This document shows positions 37,052 to 46,943 of a stretch of DNA of 64,000 nt, one piece after another. The stretch's first letter is position 1. Each line of letters starts with the position of its first letter. This DNA is from CAVQNQ01 sp963714205. GTDB taxonomy: Bacteria > Acidobacteriota > Terriglobia > Bryobacterales > Bryobacteraceae. The DNA lies in the NCBI GenBank assembly GCA_963714205.1, contig CAVQNQ010000003.1, positions 1-64,000 of the forward strand, written 5' to 3'. The notes beneath the pieces are model-generated. The model made no database searches. It saw nothing but the letters and a program-made list of their open reading frames with translations, and was not told where the DNA came from. The position numbers and the translations under genes are program-made.

Positions 37052-38077
37052 TCAGTCTATCGAAATCTTGCGCAACAGCCGGAAATCGCTGAGCATGCGG
37101 CCGGTTCCCAGCACCACCGATGCCAGAGGGTCGTCCGCGATGGAAACCGGCAGCCCGGTCTCTTCGCGGATGCGCTTATCGAGGTTCTTGAGCAGGGCGC
37201 CGCCGCCGGTCAGCACGATGCCGCGGTCGCTGATGTCGGCGCTCAACTCGGGCGGCGTGCGCTCCAGAGCCACGCGGATGGCGTTCACAATGGTGGCCAC
37301 GCATTCGCCCAACGCCTCGCGGATCTCGCTGTCTTCGACCGCGATCGTGCGCGGCACGCCCTCGATCAGGTTGCGGCCCTTGATCTCCATGGTCAGCGGC
37401 TTATCGAGCGGGTAGGCCGAACCGACCTCGATCTTGATGGCTTCGGCGGTCCGCTCGCCGATCAGCAGGTTGTACTTGCGCTTGAGGTACTGCATGACGG
37501 CGTCGTCCATCTCATTGCCGGCCACGCGCACGGAACGCGAATAGACGATGCCGGAAAGCGAAATCACCGCCACGTCGGTGGTGCCGCCGCCGATATCCAC
37601 CACCATGTTGCCGGAGGGCTCGGTGATGGGCAGCCCGGCGCCGATGGCCGCCACCATGGCCTGCTCCACCAGGTGCACCTCGCTAGCCTTGGCGCGGTAG
37701 GCCGAATCCATGACCGCGCGCTTTTCCACCTGCGTGATCTCGCTCGGCACCCCGATCACGATGCGCGGGTGCACCAGCATCTTGCGGCCGTGCGCCTTCT
37801 GAATGAAGTAATTCAGCATGCGCTCGGTCACCTTGAAATCGGCGATCACGCCGTCCTTCATGGGCTTGATGGCCACGATGTTGCCGGGGGTGCGCCCGAG
37901 CATCTCTTTGGCTTCTTTGCCGACGGCTTCCACTTCGCCGGTATTCTTGTTAATCGCCACAATGGAGGGCTCGTTGACAACGATCCCTTTCCCCTTGGCG
38001 TAGACCAACGTGTTGGCAGTGCCCAGGTCAATAGCGAGATCTGAGGAGAAGAGGCTGAACAGCGAACGTAAATTCAT
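37052..38077 (-). CDS. mreB: Actin-like rod shape protein MreB
   Basis: A 341-aa actin homologue: DLAIDLGTANTLVYAKGKGIVVNEPSIVAI (phosphate-1), MVVDIGGGTTDVAVISLSGIV (phosphate-2) and GIVLTGGGALLKNLDKRI (adenosine motif). The start has the amphipathic membrane-binding segment SLFSLFSSDL. It forms membrane-bound filaments that guide cell-wall elongation. It is the first gene of mreB-mreC-mreD-mrdA-rodA; the 115 bp upstream should hold the operon promoter. The organism is therefore predicted to be rod-shaped. Confidence 0.96.
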   Translation of the reverse strand: MNLRSLFSLFSSDLAIDLGTANTLVYAKGKGIVVNEPSIVAINKNTGEVEAVGKEAKEMLGRTPGNIVAIKPMKDGVIADFKVTERMLNYFIQKAHGRKMLVHPRIVIGVPSEITQVEKRAVMDSAYRAKASEVHLVEQAMVAAIGAGLPITEPSGNMVVDIGGGTTDVAVISLSGIVYSRSVRVAGNEMDDAVMQYLKRKYNLLIGERTAEAIKIEVGSAYPLDKPLTMEIKGRNLIEGVPRTIAVEDSEIREALGECVATIVNAIRVALERTPPELSADISDRGIVLTGGGALLKNLDKRIREETGLPVSIADDPLASVVLGTGRMLSDFRLLRKISID

Positions 38078-38193
38078 GCGGGTGTTTCACTTCAGGACGC
38101 ACACCGGAAACGCTTGGGATTCCTTTTGAATGGTAGCATACGGCGGCCCGCGCGGAACCCAACTAAAGTGGGAGAACTGGAGACGGCCAAAAG

Positions 38194-38775
38194 CTATGAC
38201 GGGCCTTCGCGCACCGCGGAGTCGTCCGGAGCATTCAGGGCCGCGGCGGCTTCATAGTCCGCCCGCGCGGAAAGTTCATCGCCCAGGAGTGTGCGGGCGT
38301 ACCCACGCAAGACATAGAGATGGGCCTCGCGCGGGGCCAGCCGGATAGCCTCGTTGAAATCCTGGAGCGCGGCATCCACGGATTCGGGCCGCGAGAGATA
38401 CAATTGGCCGCGATACTGAAACGCCTGCCACAATCGCGGCGCAGTCCGGATGGCTTCCGTCAGCAGTGCGATGCTCTCATCGGATTTGCCCGCGGCGGCG
38501 AGCTGGATGGCCTGATCCAGGAGGGCGGCATCGTCGGGGACAGCGCGAAAGTCCGGTCTCGCCAGGAAGTGGAGATACGCCCCGAGGATCAGGCAGAAAA
38601 ATGCGATTTCGCCGGCGCCCTCGAACTCCCAGGATCCCAGGAAGAGCCTGCTGGCAGCCGGCAAGCTGGCGAAAAGAAGCGCCATGGCCCACAACGTGCG
38701 GCTCCACTGCCTGGTTCGCCGATGGTATGCCGCGGGATCCGGCCGCTCGGGTTCATCCTCGCGAGAGGGCCACAT
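38194..38775 (-). CDS. TPR-containing membrane protein
   Basis: A 193-aa protein with two membrane segments (about 30-48, LWAMALLFASLPAASRLFLG, and 54-72, AGEIAFFCLILGAYLHFLA). Three TPR units follow: DQAIQLAAAGKSDESIALLTEAIRTAP, WQAFQYRGQLYL-ALQDFNEAIRLAP and AHLYVLRGYARTLLGDELSARADYEAAAALN. The TPR part is probably cytoplasmic. It lies between fliJ and mreB in the same direction. No specific function can be given. Confidence 0.7.
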   Translation of the reverse strand: MWPSREDEPERPDPAAYHRRTRQWSRTLWAMALLFASLPAASRLFLGSWEFEGAGEIAFFCLILGAYLHFLARPDFRAVPDDAALLDQAIQLAAAGKSDESIALLTEAIRTAPRLWQAFQYRGQLYLSRPESVDAALQDFNEAIRLAPREAHLYVLRGYARTLLGDELSARADYEAAAALNAPDDSAVREGPS

Positions 38776-38803
38776 GATTTCACGATAGCGCGCCGGAAGT
38801 TTA

Positions 38804-39319
38804 TCAAGCAGATTCTGTGGTGGCCGCCGCGTCGGGCCGCTCCTGGTCTGACGGCTCGAGTGTTATCGCCTGCGAAGTGGTGCTGCGTCTCCGCGGCCAG
38901 CGCGCCAGGTAGGCATCGGCAGCCACGTTTTCCAGTTCGCGAGCTTCCTCGGCGGTGTACTCCGTGAGCCGGCGCTCTCTCATCTTCTCGAACAGCTTGA
39001 CCCGCTGTTGAGCCTGCTGTACGCGCGCGCGCTGTTCGGCCGCCGAAATCAGGAGACGCCGCCGCTCTTCGGCCAGTTCGATTTCTTCCTGGCGCGCGCG
39101 CAGCCGATACCGGGCGAGATTCAGAAGATCGGCGGCGGGGATAGTGGCGCGCTCCAGCAGGTGCGATTCGATCGCCGAACGCTCCGCTTGCAACAGTGCG
39201 ATCTTCAGCTCGGCGGTGTGCACCAGGACGAGGCAGGCCGCCAGACGGCCCTCTTCCACCCGAAGCTTCTTGCGGTACCACTCGAGCACGCGCTCGAGCC
39301 GGAATTGAAAGCGTTGCAT
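38804..39319 (-). CDS. fliJ: Flagellar export chaperone-escort FliJ
   Basis: A 171-aa, almost wholly helical protein starting MQRFQFRLERVLEWYRKKLRVEEGRLA, the normal FliJ start. A long antiparallel coiled coil carries heptads of Arg/Glu/Leu and ends KMRERRLTEYTAEEARELENVAADAYLARW. FliJ connects the FliI ATPase ring to FlhA and recycles export chaperones. It follows fliI by 6 bp. The last 30 residues are a divergent tail. Confidence 0.85.
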   Translation of the reverse strand: MQRFQFRLERVLEWYRKKLRVEEGRLAACLVLVHTAELKIALLQAERSAIESHLLERATIPAADLLNLARYRLRARQEEIELAEERRRLLISAAEQRARVQQAQQRVKLFEKMRERRLTEYTAEEARELENVAADAYLARWPRRRSTTSQAITLEPSDQERPDAAATTESA

Positions 39320-39325
39320 GAGGCG

Positions 39326-40652
39326 TTAGAGCTTGTCTGCAATAGCCTTCATGCGCGCCAGGGCGTCCGGAAAGGGCGCATTCGCTTGCGTGTCCTGCTT
39401 CAGGAATTCGGCTATTTCGGGCTGCATGCGAACCGCGGCGTCGAGCTCCGGATTCGATCCGGATGAGTAAGCTCCCAGGTCGATCAGGTCCTTCGATTGT
39501 TGATAGATCGCCAGCGCCTCCCTCAGCTTGCGGGCGGCAGCCATGTGGTCGGGCGAGGACAGTTTCGGGCCAAGGCGGCTGATCGAGTTCAGCACGTCGA
39601 TGGCCGGATAATGGCCGGCGGCCGCCATCCGGCGCGACAGGACGATGTGTCCGTCGAGGATGGCGCGCACAGCATCGCAAACCGGCTCGTTGAAATCGTC
39701 GCCTTCGACCAGGACCGTGAAGAAGCCGGTGATCGACCCCCTATGAAAATTGCCGGCGCGCTCGAGAATTCTGGGCAGCAGGTTGAAGACGGAGGGCGTG
39801 TATCCCTTCTGGCTGGGCGGCTCGCCCGCGGCCAGCCCGATTTCCCGCTGGGCCATGGCGAGTCGCGTAACCGAATCCATGATCAACAGTACGTTGGCTC
39901 CCTGGTCGCGGAAGTATTCGGCGATGGCGAGCGCCACGAAGCATGCGCGGACGCGCAGCGGAGCGGGCCGGTCGGACGTGGAGCAGACCACGACCGAGCG
40001 CCCGCGGCCCTCCGGACCGAGCTCATGATCGAGGAAGGCGCGAACCTCGCGATTGCGCTCTCCGATGAGTGCGATCACCGTGATGTCGGCCGAGTTGTGG
40101 CGCGCCATGGCGCCCAGCAAGGTGCTCTTTCCGACGCCGCTGCCGCCGAAAATTCCCATGCGCTGCCCGGTGCCGACGGGGATCAACGTGTCGATGGCGC
40201 GGATGCCGGTGGCGATCGGATTGACGATGTGCTCGCGATCGAGCGGGCTTCCGGGCGGCTGGTATAAGCGATAGGATGCGGCCGGCCGAATCGGGCTCCC
40301 CACGGTCGAGCGGCTTGCCGAAACCATCGAGGACGCGGCCGACGAGATCGGGCCCGACGGCGACCTGGGCATCCTCCCGGCGTGCGATGATCCGGTCGTG
40401 CAACTGGATGCCATCGATCTCTTCCAGGGGCATGGAGAGAACCTGGCCGTCGCGAAAGCCGATAACCTGAGTGCGGACACGGCGCCGGCCGGACGTCACG
40501 ACTTCGCAAAAATCGCCCACGGCGACAGCCGGCCCGCGTGATGCAATCAACAGACCCACGAGCTCGACCACTTCGCCGGTCCACGGCAGCAGTTCGAAGT
40601 TCCGTACGCCGGCAATGTAAGGACCCAGATCGATCAGTTGCGGAGTTGTCAT
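39326..40652 (-). CDS. fliI: Flagellum-specific ATPase FliI, frameshifted
   Basis: The N-terminal frame starts MTTPQLIDLGPYIAGVRNFELLPWTGEVVELVGLLIAS and reads to RVLDGFGKPLDRGEPDSAGR. A one-base shift near 40265-40290 is needed to continue YRLYQPPGSPLDREHIVNPIATGIRAIDTLIPVGTGQRMGIFGGSGVGKSTLL (Walker A). Then follow VVVCSTSDRPAPLRVR, ANVLLIMDSVTRLAMAQREIGLA (Walker B) and GSITGFFTVLVEGDD. The corrected length is about 442 aa, normal for FliI. It is the hexameric ATPase of the flagellar type III exporter. Its start overlaps fliH. Confidence 0.92.
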
Positions 40653-41308
40653 GCACGCGCCTCGAGTTGGTCGATGAGACCGCGCTCGATCTCGGCGAGC
40701 TGAGTCTCCATGGAAGCATCCAGGGCGCCGCGGCTGATTTCGAAAACCGCTCCGCCTCTGGGCTGCACGGGATCGGTCACCACCGCGACAGCCTGGCCGC
40801 GGCCGGTCTGTTCCAGGCAGGCCCGTACGAGCCGCTCCTGGTCCGGATGGACGCGCACGCGGTAGACCTCCTGGCTTTGCAGTTTTTCCAGAGCCGCTTT
40901 GATGAGGCCCTCCAGAGCGGAGCCATCCACGGAGACCTCGCGGTGCAGCACGCGCCGGGCGATTTCGATGGCCAGCCGCACCGTGTCGGCTTCGGCGCGC
41001 CGGATCGTTTCGGCGCGCGTTCCCGCCAGATCCGCGATCGAATCGGCGAACTGCTGCACGGTTTCGCGCGCCTGGGATTCCAGGGACCGGCGGGCCGCTT
41101 CTTCTCCGGCCCGCATCCCCGCTTCGTAGGATTGCCGCAGCTTCGATTCCGTGGCCGCTTCCATCTCGGCTATTCTCGCGCGGAGCTGCGCGAGTTCACC
41201 GCTCGCCACGGCCGCATCCGGCTTGGCCGGGGAGGCCCCCGATACCGCCCAGCGGCGCCAGGCAACGGGCTCGACTTCCACCGCGTCTCGCAGCACCTTA
41301 GACAACAT
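40649..41308 (-). CDS. fliH: Flagellar assembly protein FliH
   Basis: A 219-aa protein using the ATG at 41308 (MLSKVLRDAVEVEPVAWRRW); longer in-frame starts fall within fliG. The middle carries a glutamate/alanine-rich coiled coil (LAQLRARIAEMEAATESKLRQSYEAGMRAGEEAARRS), and the C-terminal domain ALEGLIKAALEKLQSQEVYRVRVHPDQERLVRACLE matches FliH/HrpE. It binds and regulates FliI and docks it to the C ring. It overlaps fliG by 11 bp and fliI by 4 bp. Confidence 0.88.
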   Translation of the reverse strand: MLSKVLRDAVEVEPVAWRRWAVSGASPAKPDAAVASGELAQLRARIAEMEAATESKLRQSYEAGMRAGEEAARRSLESQARETVQQFADSIADLAGTRAETIRRAEADTVRLAIEIARRVLHREVSVDGSALEGLIKAALEKLQSQEVYRVRVHPDQERLVRACLEQTGRGQAVAVVTDPVQPRGGAVFEISRGALDASMETQLAEIERGLIDQLEARA

Positions 41309-42329
41309 ATTCGTCGCCGCCGTCGCGGCTGTTCGCAATCGCGCCATTCTGCTGCAACTGCCGCACAACGGCGACCACCTGTTGCTGGGCCGCCTGCACA
41401 TCGCGGATGCGCACGGGGCCGAGCGCTTCCATATCTTCAACGAGCATCTCGGTGGCGCTCTGCGACATACATTGCGTGAAATGCTCCCGGATCTTGGGAG
41501 CCGCGCCCTTCAGCGCCATCTTCAGGACCTTGCGGTCGAGGTGGTCCAGACAGGCTTTCATGCCGGTCTTGTCGATGGTAAGAATGTCTTCGAAGGTGAA
41601 CATCAGATTGCGGACCGAGGCGGCCGCATCCTGGTTCTCCTCCTCAACCTGCCCAAGAATGCCGTCGGCCAACGTTGGATCGACGTGGTTGAGCAGATCG
41701 GCCAGAGAGCGTATACCGTCGGAGCGGCTGACTTGACGAATGGCTTTCAGCTTGGAACCGATGGCCTCTGTGATCTTGCGGAAGACCTCCGGCGAGACCC
41801 GGTCCAGAGTGGCCATGCGCAAAGCCACCTGCGCATGAAGCTCCGCGGGGAGCTGCTGGAGAAGGGCGCCGCCCGTCTCGGGGGTCATATTCGAGAGCAC
41901 CAGGGCGATGGTTTGCGGATTCTCGTTTCGCAGGAAAGCGGCCAACTGGCGCGGGTCCGTATTCTGCAACAAGCGCAGCTCGGGATTCGACTCCTCGGTT
42001 TCCGGCACCGGCGGAAGCCCCGGGGAATCCAGAAGCTTCTGCGCGGATTCCGGTCCGAGGGCCTGCTCGACGAGCCGGCGCGCGAATCCGGAGCCGCCTT
42101 TCGCGAAGAACCGGCTGGAGCCGGTGAGGCTTTCGAATTCGCGAAAGACGCTCACCATATTCTGCGGCGCCACGGAATTCAGAGCCGAGATTTCCGCCGT
42201 GACGCGCCGAATTTCTTCGGCATCCAGCTTCCGCAGCAGCTCGGCAGATGTCTGGTCGCCGATTCCCATGAGGAACATGGCGGCCTTGGTGGCGCCGGAA
42301 ATGGATTCAAGGTTCAGGTTGCCCGACAT
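41298..42329 (-). CDS. fliG: Flagellar motor switch protein FliG
   Basis: A 343-aa protein: LESISGATKAAMFLMGIGDQTSAELLRKLDAEEIRRVTAEIS is the FliG N-domain, LRLLQNTDPRQLAAFLRNENPQTIALVLSNM carries the EHPQ-like motif as ENPQ, and the C-domain includes MFTFEDILTIDKTGMKACLDHLDRKVLKMALKGA and REHFTQCMSQSATEMLVEDMEALGPVRIRDVQ with the charged torque helix. It sits between fliF and fliH with a 1-bp gap to fliF. Rotor component that couples to MotA. Confidence 0.95.
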   Translation of the reverse strand: MSGNLNLESISGATKAAMFLMGIGDQTSAELLRKLDAEEIRRVTAEISALNSVAPQNMVSVFREFESLTGSSRFFAKGGSGFARRLVEQALGPESAQKLLDSPGLPPVPETEESNPELRLLQNTDPRQLAAFLRNENPQTIALVLSNMTPETGGALLQQLPAELHAQVALRMATLDRVSPEVFRKITEAIGSKLKAIRQVSRSDGIRSLADLLNHVDPTLADGILGQVEEENQDAAASVRNLMFTFEDILTIDKTGMKACLDHLDRKVLKMALKGAAPKIREHFTQCMSQSATEMLVEDMEALGPVRIRDVQAAQQQVVAVVRQLQQNGAIANSRDGGDEYVV

Positions 42330-42330
42330 A

Positions 42331-43969
42331 CTAACTTTTGCTTTCCTGGAGCCACATACGCAGCACGTTGACGGTCAACTCCGGCTCCCTCTTGGCGACC
42401 ATCCGGACGCGCTCGGCCAGCTCGCTGTTATATTCGGCGGCGGGCGCGGCATTGACCGCCGCGGCGATCTGAGAGGCCGCCGCGCTCAGTTCCGTACGGG
42501 CAGCGGGCCCTTCCAATTCAGCCGGAACGCGAACTTCACCGGCTTCCTTCGCGGGAGTGCGCCGCGCAAACCGGAAGATCCCACGCGCCAGGACCAGCAG
42601 CACCGCCAGTCCCATGGTAAGTGGCGCCCATAAGTCGCGATATCTGTTTACAACTTCCAGCCAAGCCGGAGACTTACTTACCGGAGCGGAAACCGGCTTG
42701 ATTAGTTGAGGCGGTTCGGCATGAAGACTGGTTTCAAAGGGCAGCGTCTCGATGATGAGCTGGTCGCCGCGCTCCGCATTGAACCCGGTAACGCCTGCGA
42801 CCAGGTCTCGAATGGTCTTCAGGGTCTCCGGCGGGGGCGGCACCAGAACGCGGCGCCTCGCGTTTCCCTGCCCCTCCCATTGCACCGTTTGATCCACCAG
42901 GACAGCCAGAGACATGCGCCGGATCACGCCCTGCGGGATCTTCGTATGCCGGATGATGCGGCTGGTTTGATAGGTTACGTTTTCCGTGCGCCGGGAAACG
43001 CCGCCCGTTCCCTTGGCGTTGGAGGAAGCCTGCTGGGGCAAATTGGAAGCGGTGCCCGGAATTCCGGAAGTGGTGGCGTGGTCGGTTACGTCCTCGGTCT
43101 TCTGCGAGCTGAGCATCACGGAGTGCGAGGGGTCCAGCGTTTCCTCCTGCTGTTCGCCGCTGGTGAGGTCGCAATCCACCGAGACGCCGGCGCGAAATCC
43201 CTTGGCCCCGAGCAACGGCTCCAGGGTTTCGCTGATCTTGGCCACCAGGTTCCTTTCGATTTGCTGGCGCACTTCGAGCGATTCGCTGGTAATCTCCGAC
43301 CCATCGCCCGCGGCCGTTCTCTTGGGCCGGCTCAGCAGGTTGCCATCCATATCCACCACCGAGACGGCATCGGGAGTCAGCCCTTCGACGGCGCTGGCGA
43401 CCAGGTTGGTGACGGCGAGGACATTCTGGATGGAGATCTGCGCTCCCGGCCGCAGTTTCACCATCACGCTGGCCTTGGCCGGCTGCTGCTGATCGAGAAA
43501 AACGGATTCCTTGGGAAGGGTCAAGTGAACGCGGGCCTGCTCCACTTCGCGCCAGGCTCATGACGGAGCGTTCGAGCTCGCCTTCGAGCGCGCGCTTGTA
43601 ATTGATGTGCTCGACGAACTCGGTTGCGCCGAAATTGCTCTTATCGAAAAGCTCGAAGCCGATCCGGCCGGTTTTCGGCAGGCCCGCGGCGGCCAGCGCC
43701 AGGCGCGATTCCGCCAGCTTTTCCGAGGGAACCATGACGGTGGCGCCATTGTCCGACAATCGGTATTCGACGCCGGTCTCTTTCAGTTTCTGCACTACGC
43801 CGGCGGCATCTTCCGGGGCCATCGACGTATACAGCGGGACGGAAATCGCCTTCGTGCTTCCAGTGGACGAAGCCGACCATGCCGGCGACCACCGCGAGCG
43901 CGGCCGCAATGATCGAAATGCGCTGCTTGATGGAGAAGCCCTGCGATAATGGTTGATGATCTGGTCCAT
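42331..43969 (-). CDS. fliF: MS-ring protein FliF, with three frameshifts
   Basis: The start MDQIINHY is followed, after a shift near 43945, by QGFSIKQRISIIAAALAVVAGMVGFVHWKHEGDFRP (first membrane segment). A second shift near 43840 restores LYTSMAPEDAAGVVQKLKETGVEYRLSDNGATVMVPSEKL. A third near 43550 leads to EQARVHLTLPKESVFLDQQQPAKASVMVKLRPG and on to the second membrane helix (WAPLTMGLAVLLVLARGIFRF) and the FliG-binding tail ending WLQESKS. The corrected protein is about 546 aa. Three shifts in one essential flagellar gene with every domain intact point to sequencing indels. Confidence 0.92.
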
Positions 43970-43985
43970 GGCGGCTTTCGACTGG

Positions 43986-44283
43986 CTACATCTGCATCTT
44001 CATGATTTCCTGGTAGGCGTCCACTACCTTGTTGCGGACTTGCAATCCAAGCTCGAAGGCGAGTTCCGCCTTCTGGGTGGCGAGGATGGTGGTGTGCAGC
44101 TCTTCGTTTTCTCCGGTGAGGAACTTCTGCACCGAGCCGGCCGCATTGTTCTGTAGCGATTCGATCGAATCGATGGCGCTCGAAAGGACGCTTTGAAACT
44201 CGCCGGGCTGGCCGGCGGCCCCGGCGGCCGCGCGTCAACTGAGGCATTGCGATCGGGGCGATGCTTGAGATGGGCGTGGTCAC
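43986..44283 (-). CDS. fliE: Flagellar basal-body protein FliE, frameshifted
   Basis: The C-terminal frame reads GEFQSVLSSAIDSIESLQNNAAGSVQKFL, then TGENEELHTTILATQKAELA, FELGLQVRNKVVDAYQEIMKMQM and stop (TAG at 43986-43988): classic FliE. The plausible start MTTPISSIAPIAMPQLT at 44283 is in a different frame, with an indel between about 44223 and 44245 in a GC-rich run. About 99 aa. FliE joins the MS ring to the rod. It lies between flgC and fliF, the standard order. Confidence 0.85.
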
Positions 44284-44292
44284 GGAGGTCTC

Positions 44293-44735
44293 CTATCGCA
44301 GCAGATCGATGGACTTCGTGAATCATGTCCTTGACGGCGGACATGGCCGCGACGTTAGCCTGATAGCTGCGGTTGGCGCCGATCAGGTCCACCATGTCTT
44401 CGGCCGGGTTTACCTTCGGCATGGAAACATAGCCATCGGCGTCGGCATCGGGGTGCCCCGGCAGGTAGCGTTTTTCGGGCGGGCTGTTATCCACGGTGAT
44501 GCCCGCGACCTTGACGCCGGTGAGCTGCTGCTCCGCCCAGTTGCGCATCCAACTCCGAAGCGAACGCCGAACCGGTCTGATCGCTGGAGAAGATCGCGTC
44601 TTTGCGGCGGTAAGGACCGCCTTCGGGGGTGCGGGTGGTTTCCGAGTTGGCGATGTTCTCCACCAGCAGGGCCGCGCGGGTGCGTTGGGCCGCCATGCCG
44701 GAAGCGCTGACGGAGAGGGCGGAGAATAGGCTCAT
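44293..44735 (-). CDS. flgC: Flagellar rod protein FlgC, frameshifted
   Basis: Begins MSLFSALSVSASGMAAQRTRAALLVENIANSETTRTPEGGPYRRKDAIF, the standard FlgC N-terminus with the NIANSxT motif. Near 44540 the frame shifts to VKVAGITVDNSPPEKRYLPGHPDADADGYVSMPKVNPAEDMVDLIGANRSYQANVAAMSAVKDMI. Near 44315 another shift gives the normal ending SIDLLR and the stop at 44293. The corrected protein is about 147 aa. It is a proximal rod component. Its ATG overlaps the flgB stop. Confidence 0.92.
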
Positions 44736-45070
44736 GCGCTCTTGCCTCCCTGAATGGCCTCTTTGATGGTGTTCAGTTGCGTCCGCATCAGGTTGGACGC
44801 GACGCTGAAACGCATGGCATTTTCGGCCAGCAGGCGGGCCTCGCGGTCCAGATCCACGTTGTTGCCGTCGTTCTTGGTGGGCAGGCCGGTGACTTCCGCG
44901 GGCTGCGGAGAGCCGCCGTCGAGAGCCGCCAGGAAGCTGGACTGGAAATCCAGGTCCTGCGTCTTATAGCCGGGTGTATCGGCGTTGGCGATGTTGGACG
45001 CAACCAGCTTCTGCCGCAAGCTGACCACGTTCATGTACTGCTCGAGGCTATCGGTGAGACGATCGATCAC
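44732..45070 (-). CDS. flgB: Flagellar rod protein FlgB
   Basis: A 112-aa protein from a GTG start at 45070 (VIDRLTDSLEQYMNVVSLRQKLVASNIANADTPGYKTQDLDF), which fits the family better than the longer frame from 45148. ASNIANADTPGYK is the rod/hook signature, and the C-terminal helix FSVASNLMRTQLNTIKEAIQGG is typical. First gene of the flgB-flgC-fliE-fliF-fliG-fliH-fliI-fliJ run; about 120 bp upstream separate it from the previous small gene. Confidence 0.92.
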   Translation of the reverse strand: MIDRLTDSLEQYMNVVSLRQKLVASNIANADTPGYKTQDLDFQSSFLAALDGGSPQPAEVTGLPTKNDGNNVDLDREARLLAENAMRFSVASNLMRTQLNTIKEAIQGGKSA

Positions 45071-45193
45071 GGCACCACCGTCAAGGCAACTGGGATTCCA
45101 TTGCGGCGGCAAGCAAATGCAGCGAAATCCCCGGAAATGTCCTGTCAAGCGCGTGACGTGTCAGTGGATTGACGCGCGCGCCGGCGGGCGGGA

Positions 45194-45511
45194 TCAGGCT
45201 TCCAGGTGTATTGAGGCAGGCCTTTCTCGGAAGCCGCATGGACGGGCATAGCGCGTCGCCGTGGCGACGCACCGCAGTTCGGCGGCGCAGGCGAACCGCG
45301 CGGCGTGCAGCATCGCCAGAGACCAGTTAATGAGCTCGTGCAGCGTGCGCGCGGCTTCGGCGGCGCGCGCGTCGCCCTCCGGCAGAGACTGCATAAACGC
45401 CCGTACGGCTTGGCCGTATTCCGGGACCATCCGGGCGACATCTCGATACCGCCGGGATGCGGCGGCGGCGCGGATTTGGTCTTCGAGCAGCTCCAAAGGT
45501 GTTGGAATCAT
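45194..45511 (-). CDS. Small helical protein downstream of fliD (possible FliT/FliS-type chaperone)
   Basis: A 105-aa protein (MIPTPLELLEDQIRAAAASRRYRDVARMVPEYGQAVRAFMQSLPEGDARAAEAARTLHELINWSLAMLHAARFACAAEL), predicted all-helical. It starts at the base where fliD stops. In many flagellar clusters the gene after fliD encodes FliS or FliT, chaperones of flagellin and of FliD. The sequence is too divergent to assign either, so the role is inferred from position and helical content only. Confidence 0.6.
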   Translation of the reverse strand: MIPTPLELLEDQIRAAAASRRYRDVARMVPEYGQAVRAFMQSLPEGDARAAEAARTLHELINWSLAMLHAARFACAAELRCVATATRYARPCGFRERPASIHLEA

Positions 45512-46862
45512 TATGTGCTCGAAGTGCTCGGATACTCCGCCTGGAACAGATCGGCGTAGTAAGTCTTCTCGGACTGCAAAGTGGCGATGGCCGCGTCCGC
45601 CTGCGTCAACTCGTTTTGCAGATTCGTTTCCATGAGGGTGATGCTCGCCTGATCGTTTGTGATGGTTTGGTTGTCCGCGTTGATCTGGCTCTGAAGCCCG
45701 GCGTAATCGGCCTCGATATCTCCTGTATTCGGGTCGTCGACCGAGGTCAAAGCGTTCGTGGCGTTCTGCATGAAGCCGCCGGAAGTGGCCGAGCCGAGGA
45801 ACTGCGCGACAGCCGACTGATTCAGGCTGCTGAAGGTCGAGGCATCGAACGACATTTGCCCGTTGTCGTCTACGGTGAGGCCCAAATCGGTCAGGCTGGA
45901 GACCGATCCCGATCCCGATGAGTACTCAGCAAGGCTCTCCAGCATGTCCTGCAGCTCATAAACAATGCTCTGACCGGTTAGCGCGCCGCCGTTCTGTCCA
46001 ACCTGCTGCTCGACCGCGTTGAACGCCGTATTGTAGGCGGTAGCGAAACTCGAAAGAGCGGTTTGGAGAGAGCTGTAGTCCGCGGAAACCGTAACCGTAT
46101 CCGGCTCCGTGCTGGTGCCCAAAATCGTGACGGTCAATCCCGGGGCCAGCGTCACCTGCGACGAATTCGTCTGGAGCACGGTACTCGATCCATTCACCTG
46201 GTAAGTGGCGGGCGATCCCTTGGAAATGGTGCTGAGCAGTTGGGACGTGCCGTCCGTGAGCTCGATGTCATCGCTATTCAGAGAGGTACCAGTGACCACC
46301 AGGCGGTAATCCGGGCTGGAGTTGGAGCCGAGGTTGACGATAGTAGCCTGCACGCCCGCGGAAGCGCTGTTAATGGCATTGGCCAGCCCTTCGAGAGAGT
46401 TATCGGATGGCGTGATGGTGGTCTGGGTGCCGTTTACCGTAAGGGTAAAAGACGAAGCCGAGCTGATGCTCTGCGTGGTGGGATCGGTTACTGTCGTGGA
46501 GCCGCCGGGCTCATGGTGGTGGTATAGGAACCGGCTGTGTCCACCTGAATGGTATAGGTGCCCGGCAAGGCGGAACTGGTGGTGGAGGCGCTCACCACGG
46601 AGGGATCGGAAACGGTGGCGGAGAGGCTGCCTCCCGACGCGGAACCGATGGCCTGCAAGGCGGTACTGAGCGAATCGAAGTCGGATCCAAGTTGGGTCAG
46701 GGCAGTTTGCTGGCCGGTGACGGTAGTGAGATCGTTCTGCGTCTGCTGCATGGGCAAAGATGCCAATTGCACCGCGCGGGTGAGGACCTGCTGGAAAGAG
46801 CTTGAAAACGTGCTCGAACCGGTGAAGGTAGGCGCCGTAATCGCACTTGTGCTGGAAGCCAT
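45511..46862 (-). CDS. fliD: Flagellar cap protein FliD, frameshifted
   Basis: The N-terminal frame MASSTSAITAPTFTGSSTFSSSFQQVLTRAVQLASLPMQQTQNDLTTVTGQQTALTQLGSDFDSLSTALQAI is the FliD N-domain. A shift near 46503 leads to TVTDPTTQSISSASSFTLTVNGTQTTITPSDNSLEGLANAIN. The rest runs to the C-terminal coiled-coil domain (SQINADNQTITNDQASITLMETNLQNELTQADAAIATLQSEKTYYADLFQ). The corrected length is about 450 aa. It caps the filament and folds flagellin. It lies downstream of the fliC terminator. Confidence 0.9.
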
Positions 46863-46877
46863 ACAGTACCCTTATGC

Positions 46878-46914
46878 AAAAGGTGGGCCAGACCCCCGCC
46901 AGGGCTGGCCCACC
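46878..46914 (-). terminator. Intrinsic terminator after fliC
   Basis: On the minus strand a perfect 10-bp stem, GGTGGGCCAG (46914-46905) with CTGGCCCACC (46891-46882), closes a 13-nt loop and is followed by TTTTG. It begins 30 nt after the fliC stop and ends about 16 nt before the fliD start. It would insulate abundant fliC mRNA from fliD. Confidence 0.85.
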
Positions 46915-46943
46915 GCTTATCCAACGTTAGTTGGGAACGAAAT

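Noticed and set aside
33074..38044. Long plus-strand frames opposite mrdA, mreC and mreB (up to 723 aa)
   Set aside because: Shadows of well-recognised genes in GC-rich DNA; no recognisable domains.
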